64,000 nucleotides of DNA from Daucus carota subsp. sativus. Lineage: Eukaryota > Streptophyta > Magnoliopsida > Apiales > Apiaceae. Below are positions 1 through 11,600 of the stretch, piece after piece (position 1 is the stretch's first letter; every line of letters starts with the position of its first letter). The notes beneath the pieces were generated by a model that worked only from the letters and a program-made list of their open reading frames with translations, ran no database searches and was not told where the DNA came from. Location of the stretch: the NCBI RefSeq assembly GCF_001625215.2, contig NC_030385.2, positions 46,463,598-46,527,597 of the forward strand. The letters are read 5' to 3'. A program made the translations under genes and the position numbers.

Positions 1-423
1 CACGGCCTCCCTGTACAAGGTATCGGATAAACAGAGTAATCCGTTACAAGATCCTTCCATAGTAAACTCTGGCATGGAAGCAGAAAAAGGGGTGCTGATT
101 TTTCTCACAGTTTTTTCATCATCATCACTAGCAGGAAACTCTGCAAAACAAAGCTCGTTTCGAAGAGGGTAATCACTGTGAAAGATAAGCAAAGGATCGC
201 GATTCACGGCCTGAGATAGATGCAAGGTGGCAAGATTCTGATCGAGCCGTAAGTTGTGCCAAGATCTGCATACAAAGCTGGACTGCAGTAGAGATATGAC
301 AGGAAGCCTTAAGAGTATGTCGAGGGCGATGTCATTAGGTAATCTATCAAGCCCGTTTCTTCGAGTATCGTCTTCTGGCTTGCATCGTCTTTTCTTGATT
401 GGTTTCTCCAGGTTGAGCTCCAT
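1..423 (-). CDS. F-box/FBA protein, N-terminal part (cut by window edge)
   Basis: Read on the minus strand from the ATG at 421-423, the frame stays open for 141 codons to the window edge. It starts MELNLEKPIKKRR, has an F-box (around residues 24-62, core GLDRLPNDIALDILLRLP, then FVCRSWHNL) and enters the F-box-associated domain (EGSCNGLLCLSD). It is clearly a paralogue of the F-box genes at 684-1940 and 2343-3596. F-box proteins are the substrate-choosing subunits of SCF ubiquitin ligases; the substrate is not predictable here. The remaining two thirds lie outside the window, so I cannot say whether the gene is intact. Confidence 0.82.
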   Translation of the reverse strand, partial: MELNLEKPIKKRRCKPEDDTRRNGLDRLPNDIALDILLRLPVISLLQSSFVCRSWHNLRLDQNLATLHLSQAVNRDPLLIFHSDYPLRNELCFAEFPASDDDEKTVRKISTPFSASMPEFTMEGSCNGLLCLSDTLYREAV

Positions 424-683
424 TACTCAATGTAGAACTCTAAAGCAACAATGCTTGGAATGATAAGAACTCTGGTTTCGCAGATAAAGAACAAGTCTGG
501 GAAAACAACAAAGTTCCGAATATCACAGGTGACGGGGAGCACAAGAAGTCTTGCTAAATTTTTTTAATCAATTGCTGGCTCATTAGTTCTTGTTGTTATC
601 TTAGATCAATTCAGAAAGAATTTCTGAGAACACGACGGAAAAAGTTCAGAGCGAATCAAAACCAACTTAAATCTTTGAATACA

Positions 684-1940
684 TTACATATTACCAATAA
701 TCGGGACGTCGATCTGGTTCAGGCTTCCTACATGAACAACAGTCTGAAAAACACTCGGCATTCCCTTGAATGTTATGTCTTTGTATCTTCCACTTAGCAC
801 ATCATACAAAGCCAACTTTCCAGCACTGTACTCCATCAAGATCTTGCCGTTTTCTAAAATGCACAGAATTCGAACTAGTGCCCTGTGTACACTGCTTCTC
901 CAAATCCGTACTGGTTGCAGCAAATTCGTAGAGGGTGAATCTGGCAAATTAGCTCCAATTTTGAACTCTTTGATCCAAGACTCTTGTACATTATACTCTT
1001 TCATAACCCATATCTCCAGCTCTTTCGATCCGTATTTGTATACTATTGCAGAAAGGCATCCCTTTAGATTAGCTAGGTGATACGTGTGGCCATCAGCAAC
1101 ACAACTAAAATCAGGTCGAGGAACCTCATGAAACTTTTCATCTGCAAGATCAAATGATATAATGACTAAGCCGCGGACATTTTTGGACCCCCCTCGAGTC
1201 TGCCAATGAAGCCTTCCGCAAGTAAAAAGAGCTCCCTGTGACCTCCTTTGGATAAAGTAAGGTGCTTCACCAATATTTCTCCACGCGTTGCCTCCTAAAC
1301 TGAGTACAAAAACTTCGGATTTTGAATTATGCGACGTCCTGATCCTACTACGAGCACGGGGATATCCAAAATTCACGATCCAGTAGTAGACTATCTTAAT
1401 AACCTTGTACTGGTTAGTTTCAGGATGATATCCGAATCCACAGACAACAGTTTCTTCATCATATTGCCTTGTTTTTGGCAGCTCCTTGTAATCCCTAGTG
1501 AAAGGATTGTAAATATAAACAGCATCTTTGTACAAGGAATCGAATAAACAGAGTAATCCGTTACAAGAACCGACAACAGTAAACTCTGGCATAGAAGCAG
1601 AAAACGGGGTACTAATCTTCTTCACAATTCCTTCAGCAGCAGCATCAGTACCAAAAAGCTCTGCAAAACAAAGCTGGTTTCGAATAGGAAAATCACTGTG
1701 AAAGATGAGCAAGGGATCGCGTTTCCCAGCCTGAGACAGATGCAAGCTGACGAGATTCTGATCAAATGAAAAGTTTTTCCAGTATCTGCAGACAAACCTG
1801 GACTGCATTAAAGATGTTACCGAAAGCCTGGAAAATATATCAAGCGCGATTTCATCAGGCAAACTATCAATCCCACTTCTATGCTCATCTTCTTTGCAAT
1901 CTCTTTTCTTAGTTGGCTTTTCCATGTTAAAATCCATCAT
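684..1940 (-). CDS. F-box protein with F-box-associated (FBA) domain, intact
   Basis: A single-exon frame of 418 residues, starting MMDFNMEKPTKK. The F-box is near residues 24-62 (IDSLPDEIALDIFSRL, FVCRYWKNF). It is followed by an FBA/kelch-like domain with the usual opening GSCNGLLCLFD and YIYNPFTRDYKELP, then GFGYHPETNQYKV. The length of about 400 residues is normal for plant FBA-type F-box proteins, which bind SKP1-like proteins and present substrates to an SCF ubiquitin ligase. The gene sits head-to-head with the nearly identical gene at 2343-3596. Both lie inside a long inverted repeat and share a 402-bp divergent promoter region. The first or second Met could be used; the paralogue supports the second (MDF). 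Confidence 0.9.
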   Translation of the reverse strand: MMDFNMEKPTKKRDCKEDEHRSGIDSLPDEIALDIFSRLSVTSLMQSRFVCRYWKNFSFDQNLVSLHLSQAGKRDPLLIFHSDFPIRNQLCFAELFGTDAAAEGIVKKISTPFSASMPEFTVVGSCNGLLCLFDSLYKDAVYIYNPFTRDYKELPKTRQYDEETVVCGFGYHPETNQYKVIKIVYYWIVNFGYPRARSRIRTSHNSKSEVFVLSLGGNAWRNIGEAPYFIQRRSQGALFTCGRLHWQTRGGSKNVRGLVIISFDLADEKFHEVPRPDFSCVADGHTYHLANLKGCLSAIVYKYGSKELEIWVMKEYNVQESWIKEFKIGANLPDSPSTNLLQPVRIWRSSVHRALVRILCILENGKILMEYSAGKLALYDVLSGRYKDITFKGMPSVFQTVVHVGSLNQIDVPIIGNM

Positions 1941-2342
1941 TCAAGATAGAATTATCTGTCCGATGTAAAACAAGAAGGCTTGTTATGAACAGATGAATCA
2001 AGTTTGGCAAGATAAACAGAAGTCTTGAAAAGCAACAAAGCTGTTAACATCAAAATGGCGGAGACTACAAGAACTCTTGATAATTATCCAATTTAAAATC
2101 TAAAATATTGGTCTGGATTTATTTTATTAGAATATTTGTTTTCTGTCTCACATGATAAGCCTAATAAAATACATCCAGACCATTATTTTAGATTAGATGA
2201 TTATCAAGAGTTCTTGTACTCTCCGTCATTTTGACGGTAACAGCTTTGTTGTTTTCTAAGACTTCTGTTTATCTTGCCAGAATTGATTCATCAGTTCATA
2301 CCAAGTCTTGTTTTACATTGAAAAATAGTTCTATCTTGAGTA
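1941..2342. promoter_or_regulatory. Divergent 402-bp promoter region at the palindrome centre
   Basis: This is the only sequence between the two divergent F-box start codons. Nearly all of it belongs to the inverted repeat, so both genes should carry almost the same promoter and 5' leader. The central loop is 2131-2160, flanked by the stem ATTTTATTAG / CTAATAAAAT. I could not assign a TATA box with confidence. Confidence 0.5.
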
Positions 2343-3596
2343 ATGGATTTTAGCATGGAGAAACCAACTAAGAAAACAGATTGCGAAGAAGACGAGCATA
2401 GAAGAGGGATTGATAGTTTGCCTGATGAAATCACGCTTGATATATTTTCCAGGCTTTCAGTAACATCTTTAATGCAGTCCAGGTTTGTCTGCAGATACTG
2501 GAAAAACTTTTCATTTGATCGAAATCTTGCCAGCTTGCATCTGTCTCAGGCTGTGAAACGCGATCCTTTGCTCATCTTTCACAGTGATTTTCCTATTCGA
2601 AACCAGCTTTGTTTTGCGGAGTTTTCTGGTACTGATGATGATGCTCAAGGAATTGTGAAGAAGATTAGTACTCCTTTTTCTGCTTCTATGCCAGAGTTTA
2701 CTGTTGTCAGTTCTTGTAATGGATTATTGTGCCTATTCGATTCCTTGTACAAGGATGCTGTTTATATTTACAATCCTTTCACTAGGGATTACAAGGAGCT
2801 GCCAAAAACAAGGCAATATGATGAAGAAACTGTTGTCTGTGGATTCGGATATCATCCTGAAACTAACCAGTACAAGGTTGTTAAGATAGTCTACTACTGG
2901 ATCGTCAATTTTGGATATCCCCGTGCTCATAGTAGGATCAGGATGTCGCGTAATTCAAAATCTGAAGTTTTTGTACTCAGTTTAGGAGGCAACGCGTGGA
3001 GAAATATTGGTGAAGCACCTTACTTTATTCAAAGGAGGCCACAGGGAGCTCTTTTTACTTGCGGAAGGCTTCATTGGCAAACTCAAGGGTGGTTTAAAAA
3101 TGTTCGCGGCTTTGTCATTATTTCATTTGATCTAGCAGATGAAACGTTCCATGAGATTCCACGACCTGATTTTAGTAGAATTGCTGATGGCCACAGGTAT
3201 CACTTAGCTGACCTAAAAGGATGCCTTTCTGCAATAGTATACATATGCAGATCGAAAGAGCTGGAGATATGGGTTATGAGAGAGTATAATGTGAAAGAGT
3301 CTTGGATCAAAGAGTTCAGAATTGGAGCTAATATACCAGACTCACCCTCTACGAAGCTGCTACAACCATTTCGGATGTGGAGAAACAGTTTACACAGGGC
3401 ACTGGTTCGAATTCTATGCATTTTAGAAAATGGTGAGATCTTGATGGAGTACAGTGTTGGAAGGTTGGCTTTGTGTGATGTGCTAAGTGGAACATATAAA
3501 GACATAACATTCAAGGGAATGCCGAGCATTTTTCAGACTGTTGTGCATGTAGGAAGCCTGAACCTGATCGATTTCCCGGTTATTTGTAATATGTAA
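2343..3596 (+). CDS. F-box protein with FBA domain, intact (inverted twin)
   Basis: A single-exon frame of 417 residues beginning MDFSMEKPTKK. It contains an F-box (IDSLPDEITLDIFSRL, FVCRYWKNF) and an FBA domain (SSCNGLLCLFD, IYNPFTRDYKELPK, GFGYHPETNQYKV) running to the C-terminus. It differs from the minus-strand twin by scattered substitutions, mostly in the C-terminal half, and both copies keep an open frame. That suggests either a young duplication or continued constraint. The role is inferred from the family: an SCF ubiquitin-ligase adaptor with unknown substrate. Confidence 0.9.
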   Translation: MDFSMEKPTKKTDCEEDEHRRGIDSLPDEITLDIFSRLSVTSLMQSRFVCRYWKNFSFDRNLASLHLSQAVKRDPLLIFHSDFPIRNQLCFAEFSGTDDDAQGIVKKISTPFSASMPEFTVVSSCNGLLCLFDSLYKDAVYIYNPFTRDYKELPKTRQYDEETVVCGFGYHPETNQYKVVKIVYYWIVNFGYPRAHSRIRMSRNSKSEVFVLSLGGNAWRNIGEAPYFIQRRPQGALFTCGRLHWQTQGWFKNVRGFVIISFDLADETFHEIPRPDFSRIADGHRYHLADLKGCLSAIVYICRSKELEIWVMREYNVKESWIKEFRIGANIPDSPSTKLLQPFRMWRNSLHRALVRILCILENGEILMEYSVGRLALCDVLSGTYKDITFKGMPSIFQTVVHVGSLNLIDFPVICNM

Positions 3597-3782
3597 TGTA
3601 TTCATAAATTTAAGTTAGTTTTTGATTCGCTCTGAACTTCTTCCGTTCATAACACTCTCTCTGAATTGATAGTACTTTTTGAGCAAAATTGTATTGATTC
3701 CGGTCAATCGGCTAAGGAGAGCATATGATCAGGAGTTCAAAAGAAATTGGAATTCATTTAAAAGCTATCTATAAATTACATT

Positions 3783-4990
3783 CTACATATTAACTGGGAG
3801 ATCAATCTGGTTCAGGCTTCCGAAATGCAAGACTGTCTGAAATTTACCTGGCATTCCCTTGAGAGTTATGTCCTTATATCGTCCACTCATCAGATTGTAC
3901 GAAGCCAACCTTCCAACCTTATACTCTATCAAGATCTCATCATTCCCTAAAATGCATAAAACTCGAATCAATTCCCTAAAATGCATAATTTTGGTTGCTG
4001 CAACCTGGTAGAGGGTGACTCTGGTTTGTTAGCTCCAATCTTGAACTCCTTGATCCAAGTCTCTTTCACATTATATTCTTTCATGACCCATATCTCCAAG
4101 TCTCCATGTCCATATTTATAGACTACTGCAGAAAGACATCCTTGTAGAGTAGCTAACAGATAGTTGCGGCCATCAGCAGCATTACTAAAATCAGGTCTCG
4201 GAACCTCATGAAACCTTTCATCCAAAAGATCAAAAGAAATGATTATTAAACCGCGACCATTGTTTTTCACACCTCGCGTAAGCCAATGAAGCCTTCCATT
4301 GGTAAAAAGAGCTCCCTGTGGCCTCCTTTCAACATAATAAGGTACTTCTCCAATATTTCTCCATCTGCTGCTCCCTGAACCAAGTACTAAAACTTCTGAT
4401 TTTGATCTGAGTGGTGTCCTGATCCTACGAATACGATGATCTTCAATATTTCCAATCCAGTAGTAAACTATCTTAACAACCTTGTACTGCTTGGTCTCAG
4501 GATGATACCCGAATCCACACAGCACTATTTCATCTTCATATTGCCTGTTTTTAGGCAGTTCCTTGTAGTAATTAGTGAAAGGATTATAAATATAGATAGC
4601 ATCGTTATACAAGGAATCACATAAACATAGTAAGCCATTGCAAGATCCAACAACCGTAAACTCTGGCATCGAAGCAGAAAAAGGGATACTAATCTTCTTG
4701 ACAATTCCTTGAGCATCATCATCTGCACCAGAAAACTCTGCAAAACAAAGCTGATTTCGAATAGGAAAATCACTGTGAAAGATGAGCAAAGGATCGCGTT
4801 CCTCGACCTGAGAAAGATGCAGACTAACAAGATTTCTGTCATGTAACAAGTTTTGCCAAGATCTGCATACAAACCTACACTGCATTAGAGATGTAATAGA
4901 AAGTCTTGAAAAAATATCAAGTGCAATTTCAGTAGGCAAGCGATCAATCCCGTTTCTTTTCTTGCTTGGCTTTTTCATAAAAGAATCCAT
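3783..4990 (-). pseudogene. F-box/FBA gene with a late frameshift (truncated or pseudogene)
   Basis: The frame starting at 4990 (MDSFMKKPSKKRNG) encodes an F-box and most of the FBA domain. It stops after 340 residues at 3968, ending QQPKLCILGN. The missing C-terminus (IRVLCILGNDEILIEY to PVNM) follows in another frame at 3783-3986. The cause is visible: an 18-bp segment (3942-3959) is repeated at 3971-3988 and replaces sequence present in the paralogues, which breaks the frame and adds a stop. The first 330 residues look conserved, so a shortened F-box protein could still be made. This is most likely a young pseudogene. Confidence 0.8.
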
Positions 4991-5343
4991 TAATCAATGT
5001 AGAAGCATAACAATGTAAAAGAATGAGGCTTGGTTCAACCTGATAAATTCAGTTTTCAAAGAAAAACAAAAAAGCTGTTAACATCAAAATGACGGAGATT
5101 TGAAGAAGTCTTGATAATTATCAAATTAAGTAATGGTTTGGATGCATATCAAATTGCTTATATTATAAAAGAGATAACTTCACGCCATAAAAGTATTCAA
5201 TCTCAATAGATTTTAGTTGACTGCTTCAGCTGCTAAGTTGCAAGCTATCTCAGCACCACATAACTTCTGATCGACAGCTCTATATTCATCTTTAACAAAA
5301 AGGAAGTTCAGAAGAAATTGCAATTCATTTAAAAATACATTTC
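4991..5343. other. F-box cluster spacer
   Basis: This is the 5' flank of the frameshifted F-box copy. It shares short stretches (GCTGTTAACATCAAAATG, CTTGATAATTATC) with the flanks of the palindrome pair, so the duplications carried promoter sequence with them. No gene was seen. Confidence 0.6.
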
Positions 5344-6052
5344 ATTCTACATATTACCTGGGAGATTAATCTGGTTCAGGCTTCCAAAATGCACGACTGT
5401 CTGAAAAATTCTTGGCATTCCCTTGAAGTAATGTCTTTATATCGTATCCAAGTCTCCATGTCCACGTTTGTAAACTACTGCAGAAAGACATCCTTTCAGA
5501 CTCGCTAACAGATATTTATGGCCATCAGCACAACTGCTAAAATCAGGTCTCGGAACCTGATGAAACTTTCATCTGCAAGATCAAACGAAATGGTTATTAA
5601 ATCTACAAACAGTGTTGTACACACCTCGAGTCAGCCAGTGCAGCCTTCCACAAGTATAAAGAGCTCCCTGTGGCCTCCTTTGAACATTATAAGGTACTCG
5701 GCCAACATATCTCCATTTGTTGCTTCCTGTCCCAAATACTAAATCTTCTAATTTTGATCCAAGTGGAGTCCTGATCCTACGAAAGCGATGAGCTGTAACA
5801 TTTCTAATCCACTAGTCAACTATCTTAACAACCTTGTACTGCTTAGTCTCGGATGATAGTCGAATCCACACAGCACTGTTTGATCTTCATATTGCATAGT
5901 AATTAGTGAAAGGATTATAAATATAGACAGCATCCTTATACAAGGAATCACATAAACATAGTAAGCCATTGCAAGATCCAACAACCGTAAACTCTGGCAT
6001 GGAACCAGAAAAAGGGATACTAATCGTCTTCACAATTCTTTTAACAGCAGAA
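5344..6052 (-). pseudogene. Decayed F-box/FBA pseudogene
   Basis: Minus-strand sequence matches the FBA domain of the neighbouring copies (a C-terminal segment at 5344-5445, then the middle of the domain up to EFTVVGSCNGLLCLCD near 5960-6000). It has several lesions. About 80 codons are missing at about 5445, where the C-terminal strand jumps to the DLEIW-equivalent region. The frame is shifted repeatedly between 5500 and 5900. The whole F-box and about the first 95 residues are absent; homology ends near 6052. It cannot encode an F-box protein. Confidence 0.82.
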
Positions 6053-7575
6053 CACATAATTACCATTACCTGCATCGAACCTAATGGTACAAACATCGTT
6101 GCGTATACACTTCAAATAAACAACTCTAATTCTTATTCATATATTATTACAAGTATGTAGGCAAGAAATTACAACGCACCACTAGTACTACGGAGTACAA
6201 ACTAACTACAAAGCACCAACTACAAAAATCTAGTAAGAATAAAGGGAAGTTCCAAGGGCCGCTATGATATACATTTACATGGAGCTTCAATCTATACTAA
6301 ATATATATCACCCTGTTCCAAGAATGCGATCAATCAACCTGGGGCAGCTAGAGTACACAACAAAACTGTTTATAGCAGGGCTTCATGCTTCTCGCACCGA
6401 AGAACGGAGCAAAACTGTATTCATCATCTCAACAGATTCAATAGGCAGTATTCATATAGGATGAAAACTTATTGCTGAAAGTGTCTTTGTAAGAATGATC
6501 AGATATATAACGACAACGGATATTTGGTATAACACCAACTAAAGCTGAGTTTCTATACAAGCTGCCTTCTATGCTACTAGTTCATCATCATCGAAAAAGA
6601 TGAAGGTCACTTGGTGTTGAATGGGATCTGCAGCCAAGTACCTGGGGAATTGAGGTGACAACAAAGTACTAACTATTCACAAATTGTAATCCCAGCACAC
6701 CTGAAAACAAAAATCAAATTACGGGTCAAAATCAAATCACGTGGTTAGAATGTCACGAAAATTACAAGAGGCACTCCGGCAAATTAGACCCGGCAATTAA
6801 ATACACGATACAAAAATCTAGAGTGTGTTTTCATATTGAGTAAAAGGCACGAAAGTACAAGACACGTACATGACATGAATAAATTTATATTTAAATAATA
6901 AAATTTTATAATATGTTATATGTATTTCTGTTTGTATATATTTTGATGATATTATATGTAGACAGGATGTAAATATTTATATTTAATGTATATTTGTAAA
7001 ATATATCACACACACACACACACATATATATTCAATTTTACATAGTGTCACACGATAACACGACACGAAAGTACACGAACCCTAATTGGATTTTAGCATT
7101 TACTACACAAAAGTACACGACACACGACACGAGAAGTAAATGACACAAACGAATTGCCAGTTTACTGCAAATAACCCAGCAGTGCACAAATTAGTTAGTG
7201 GCTTGAATTTTTTTTAACTAATAATTTTGACGTGCTTGAGGATGAACTGTAATATATAATAGTCATTAAACAAAAGAAGGGCCTGAGAGCAAAATGAAGT
7301 CATTGGAATTCTTAGAGAGCTGCAGTAGTAGTATGAATGAAGTACTAGTTGTGCAGACAAAGGTAAGAAATGATCTTAAAAATACCTTGTCAGAAAGATG
7401 AACTTGTTTGATTTGTCAATCATCCATTGTGTAGCAGTGACTGTCGTCAGTTGCAGTAATCAGATAACCAGACTGCCCCAGGCATGAATTCTGATAATAT
7501 GTCAAGTCCATTAGCAAGCTACATTTTATAATACAGTCTTGCCGTCTAGCCAAGTCAGTGCTGGGTTCAGCTCCA
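6053..7575. other. AHK2 3' flank; possible 3'-UTR intron
   Basis: There is no coding region here. The stretch nearest 7575 should be the 3' UTR of the receptor gene. A plausible minus-strand intron runs from a donor at 7385 (AAG|GTATTT) to an acceptor at 6701 (TTTTCAG|GTGTG), which would place a spliced 3' UTR exon near 6600-6700. This is inference only. A short AC-repeat lies at about 7005-7024. The motif CACGACACG/ACACGAAAGTAC recurs between 6840 and 7140 in an AT-rich background. Confidence 0.35.
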
Positions 7576-8568
7576 TTAACCTGAATCAAAGAAGCGCGCT
7601 GCAGCTGAATATAGTTCTTCTTCTTCGAATGGCTTTGACACATAACCATCCATCCCGCATTTTGTGCACTCCTCATTTGTTGCTTGAATTACATCAGCTG
7701 TCATTGCTAATATTGGTGTATGCCAGTGAGCCACATTACCGTACATCTCAATCGATGCTTCACCAGAATTAATTTTTTTATTTACTTCGCTCTCCAAACA
7801 GCGGATCTGCCGTGTAGCTTCAAACCTGTACAGGAGATACCAAATGTTAAAAAAGCTACAATTTCAGAAGCAAAATGTCAAAAAGCATCATCAGAAGTAC
7901 CAAGAAAGACTCCAAATGAGATATCAAAAGCATAAAGCCCTCCAGAATCTTTCTCATCTATAAAGCTATAATCTTGTTCTGAATGTTTCTTTAAAAACGT
8001 TAGTAAACCTTTGGTTCTTTAACAGTATCGTTCTAGCATCATTAACACAGGCCACCATCAAAGATCAGAGACATAATTCTGTATATTACATGTTAGAATA
8101 TGAAGGAGCTAATGCTCCGAATTGTTGGAGAGAATAGGATGGGAAAGAAGTGGAAAGAAAAATTCTGAATAAACATGAGGGTGAAAGAGTGAAAAGAAGA
8201 GAGCACTTTCCAAGACGAGGTATGTGAAGAAAATGAGTTGAAGTAAAAAAATAGAATTCAGTAAGAATTTGTAAGAGCTCTAGTTTAAATTTGTACGAAT
8301 GTTAAACATGATATAAATATCTATAAACAAAACAAAGTGATTCTCATGCAACTCCCACCCAAATCGTTCCCTTCAACCAAACCGAACTCAAGGTTCATAA
8401 GTTGATAAAAAAGCTATTGTGCTCAAAAGCCAACGGATACTACAAGTTTCAAGTTAGATTGCAGCTTACGCAAATGATTAAAATGATTAGGCACATAAGC
8501 ATCCATAAGCTATGTAAGTATGATTATGTTATAGGCTATAAAAAGCTTCTTGTAAATCAAAATCTCAA

Positions 8569-8608
<40 letters not shown>

Positions 8609-11600
8609 TAACTAATATCAGAAGCTATTAAGATGGGATGAAAGCAAATTACCCATCCATTTCTGGCATTTGGAGATCCATAAAGCAAGCATCAAAGTTG
8701 TGGGGGGGATTAAGCATCTTTAATGAAGATCTCCCACTATCAACACAGGTGACAACTGCTCCATACTTCTTCAAGGCACCTTCAGCAACTCGTCTGTTAA
8801 CCATGTTATCATCTACCACCAAGATACGCTTGTCTCTGAGTAGATTTCCAAGAGTTGATGGTTTACTTCTTGAAGGGGGCCTCTTCTTGTCAAAACTAAG
8901 GGTTTCTTGGAATGAAAGAATTAACACACTTAGCCGAAGTGGCTTTGTTAGAACGGCATCAACCAACCCAGCCGACTTGAGTTTGTTACACTTTTCAGAA
9001 CTAGAGGGTGCCATCAGAAGTATTTTTGGACCAATTTCTAGGATGCTTGAACTTCTATTTGGTCTCAGTTCTTTAAGAATTTTGTTGTAAGAAGTATCAG
9101 TCATCTCATCTAATACATCCTGGTCAACAAGAATCATGGCCAACTGTCCCGATATGCTGCAGAAATGGCACAGTAATAATTTAGGTTACTAAATATGAAA
9201 GACTCTAGTCGCACAATTTTTTATAATATATTTAAGACTCTAAGTCTCTAATCATGGACACTAGAATTTGTATATTGGAGGAAAGCATATTTAAAAGATA
9301 GGTGAAATTTTAGTGCAACCTAAGTTTTTAAGTGGAAAAGAGTAGTCAGCATATGATATGAATCTGGAACAAGATGTGATGGAATGTTCAGATTCACAAG
9401 ATCTTTTTCATAGAGCAGATTGTCATATTGTTCAACTTTCTTCAATAGAATATCTATGCAAATTATGTTTGGAATTCATTAAAAAAATTCCGATATACGT
9501 CAATCATGAGCAACTTTTTTTATCTTTCTCTATTCTTTTTTATACAAATAAGATAAACCACCTAACAAGATCATAATAGGCCAATAATATTGCACACTGA
9601 AGTCATTGTTAATTATTCGACCGATTCTGTCAAGTAAAAGATATATACCTTGTCTTGGAGTTGCAAGTGAGAGAAGCATACGCAGAATCCAGAGTCGAAG
9701 CTTTTTCTACTGAAATTCCCAATCTCTGAAGATGATATCTTGTGACTTCAGCTCGAATGCTTTTCCCATCAATCACCAATGCTCTCAATCCTTGAAATTC
9801 TGAAACAGTTGGACGGTACTGTGGAGACTTCAAATCAGGAGAATTTTGTTCTCCTTTTTTGAAAGCTACACTGAATGAAAAGGTGCTGCCTGTTCCAGGC
9901 TCACTATCAAAGCCAATTTCTCCACCCATCAGGTCCACCAGCCTCTTGCTTATACTCAATCCTATCCCGGTTCCACCATATGTTCGTGATGTAGAACTGT
10001 CAGCCTGCATAAAGGGCATGAATATATGACCTTGTGCTTCTTGTGGTATACCAACCCCTGTATCTTCAACAGTAACCAATACTTTGACCATTTCTGTTTC
10101 CTTTGACAATTCACCCACATTCAAATTTCCAAAACCCTTCCAACTTTTCCATCGATTAACCACAGGAAACCCACTTAATGTGTTACGAGAATTGTTTATA
10201 CAATTTTCAACCAGAGTAATGTTTGGTCTCAGCACTTCATCCTGCTCCTCGAGTGGGTACCCAACTTCATCTGCTAGATGCACTGATACAAAAATGTGTC
10301 CTCTGTCTTGTGTAAACTGCAATGCAAACACATGAAAATTTATAAGAAAAATATGTTTATGATATTGATTTATTGATCATGGATCTCGTCTACGCTTGCA
10401 TGCCACGTATTGAGTCAATGACAAACCCTGAAAGGGTTGAACAGCTCCTAAAAGTAATTCACAACATAACCCGCTCCGAGAAATGACGTATGATATAAGT
10501 GACCGTCATGACAACTAACCAACTAGGATAACATCAAATGACGTATGATATAAGCGACCGTCATGACAACTAACCAACTAGGATAACATCAGAAAAAGAC
10601 GAAAGAAATTAAGAAAGTGCCCTTTGGCTAAACATATTATCATTAGTCCTGGTTCATGGCTCCATGCACTGTTAGTTACTGGACTAGTCACCTGGTCTTA
10701 GTCTACTTCAGATGATATATGTAGCTTCTCCGATCCAACATAACAAAATACACTCAGAATAAGATTCAGATTAAGTTGAATCATATTAAACTATTAACAT
10801 GTCTATTGCTTAATAGCTTATATTGGGCTTATTTCTTATGCCTGATAAATTACACAAAAATATCCGTTGAGCTTCAACAAGAACACTAATTTAAAAATTT
10901 TAAAAACTACTCGATAATTGATTGTTCAACATTAAAAAGGTCCCGAATTTTACTGTCTTTCACCTGCAAGTTATACAGTGCTATATATGTTTTAATCCAC
11001 AAACCTGCATATCAACAAATTTCTAGCACATGCATTTGCCAAAAGATTGAAACCTTACAATCAATAAGATCAAGTAATCAACAAACCTTAATTGAGTTTC
11101 CAACAAGATTTGTGATTATTTGCCGCAACCGTCCAGGGTCTCCGATGACGATTTCAGGAACTTGATTAGAAACATAAACGGCCAACTTTCCAAAAAAAAA
11201 AAAGGGAATGTAAGAATTGGTATAACAGATATTGTTCCTAGTTTATTTATATATGAACTATTTGTTGTAAATCATTTGACAGCAAGCTGTGTGTAAGCCG
11301 CTAATCAATTATTAGAACAACCTAGATTAATATTACTAGTTGAGGATGAGGCAATTATAGTTGAGGGTGGCCCCAGAAGTTATTACTTGCATATATAATT
11401 ATTGAGTATAGTAAAATATTATCACCTGTACATTCAAATTTCATTTAGTTAATTTGATGAAATTTATAGTATACTAAAAAATAAAACCCTGATCAAAATA
11501 TATGAGTTTCGTATTTCATTTAACAAACGCCAAGTAATATAATTACAAATAATACTATTTCTATCATTCATATACAATGTAATAATTTGAAAATAGATGG

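Larger units (their letters stand above)
604..3683. repeat. Long inverted repeat (near-palindrome) containing two F-box genes
   Basis: The arm at about 604-2130 is matched in reverse orientation by about 2161-3683, with a spacer of only about 30 bp (2131-2160). The match covers both coding regions, their 5' flanks (for example TCAAGAGTTCTTG and AGACTTCTGTTTATCTTGCC) and about 80 bp of 3' flank (TCAGAGCGAATCAAAA opposite TTTTGATTCGCTCTGA). Arms of about 1.5 kb this close together are a recent inverted duplication. Exact identity needs an alignment; by eye the proteins agree at roughly nine residues in ten. Confidence 0.85.

Noticed and set aside
766-1580. Plus- and minus-strand open frames overlapping the F-box genes
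   Set aside because: They are shadow frames of conserved coding DNA. They mirror each other in the palindrome arms and match nothing known.
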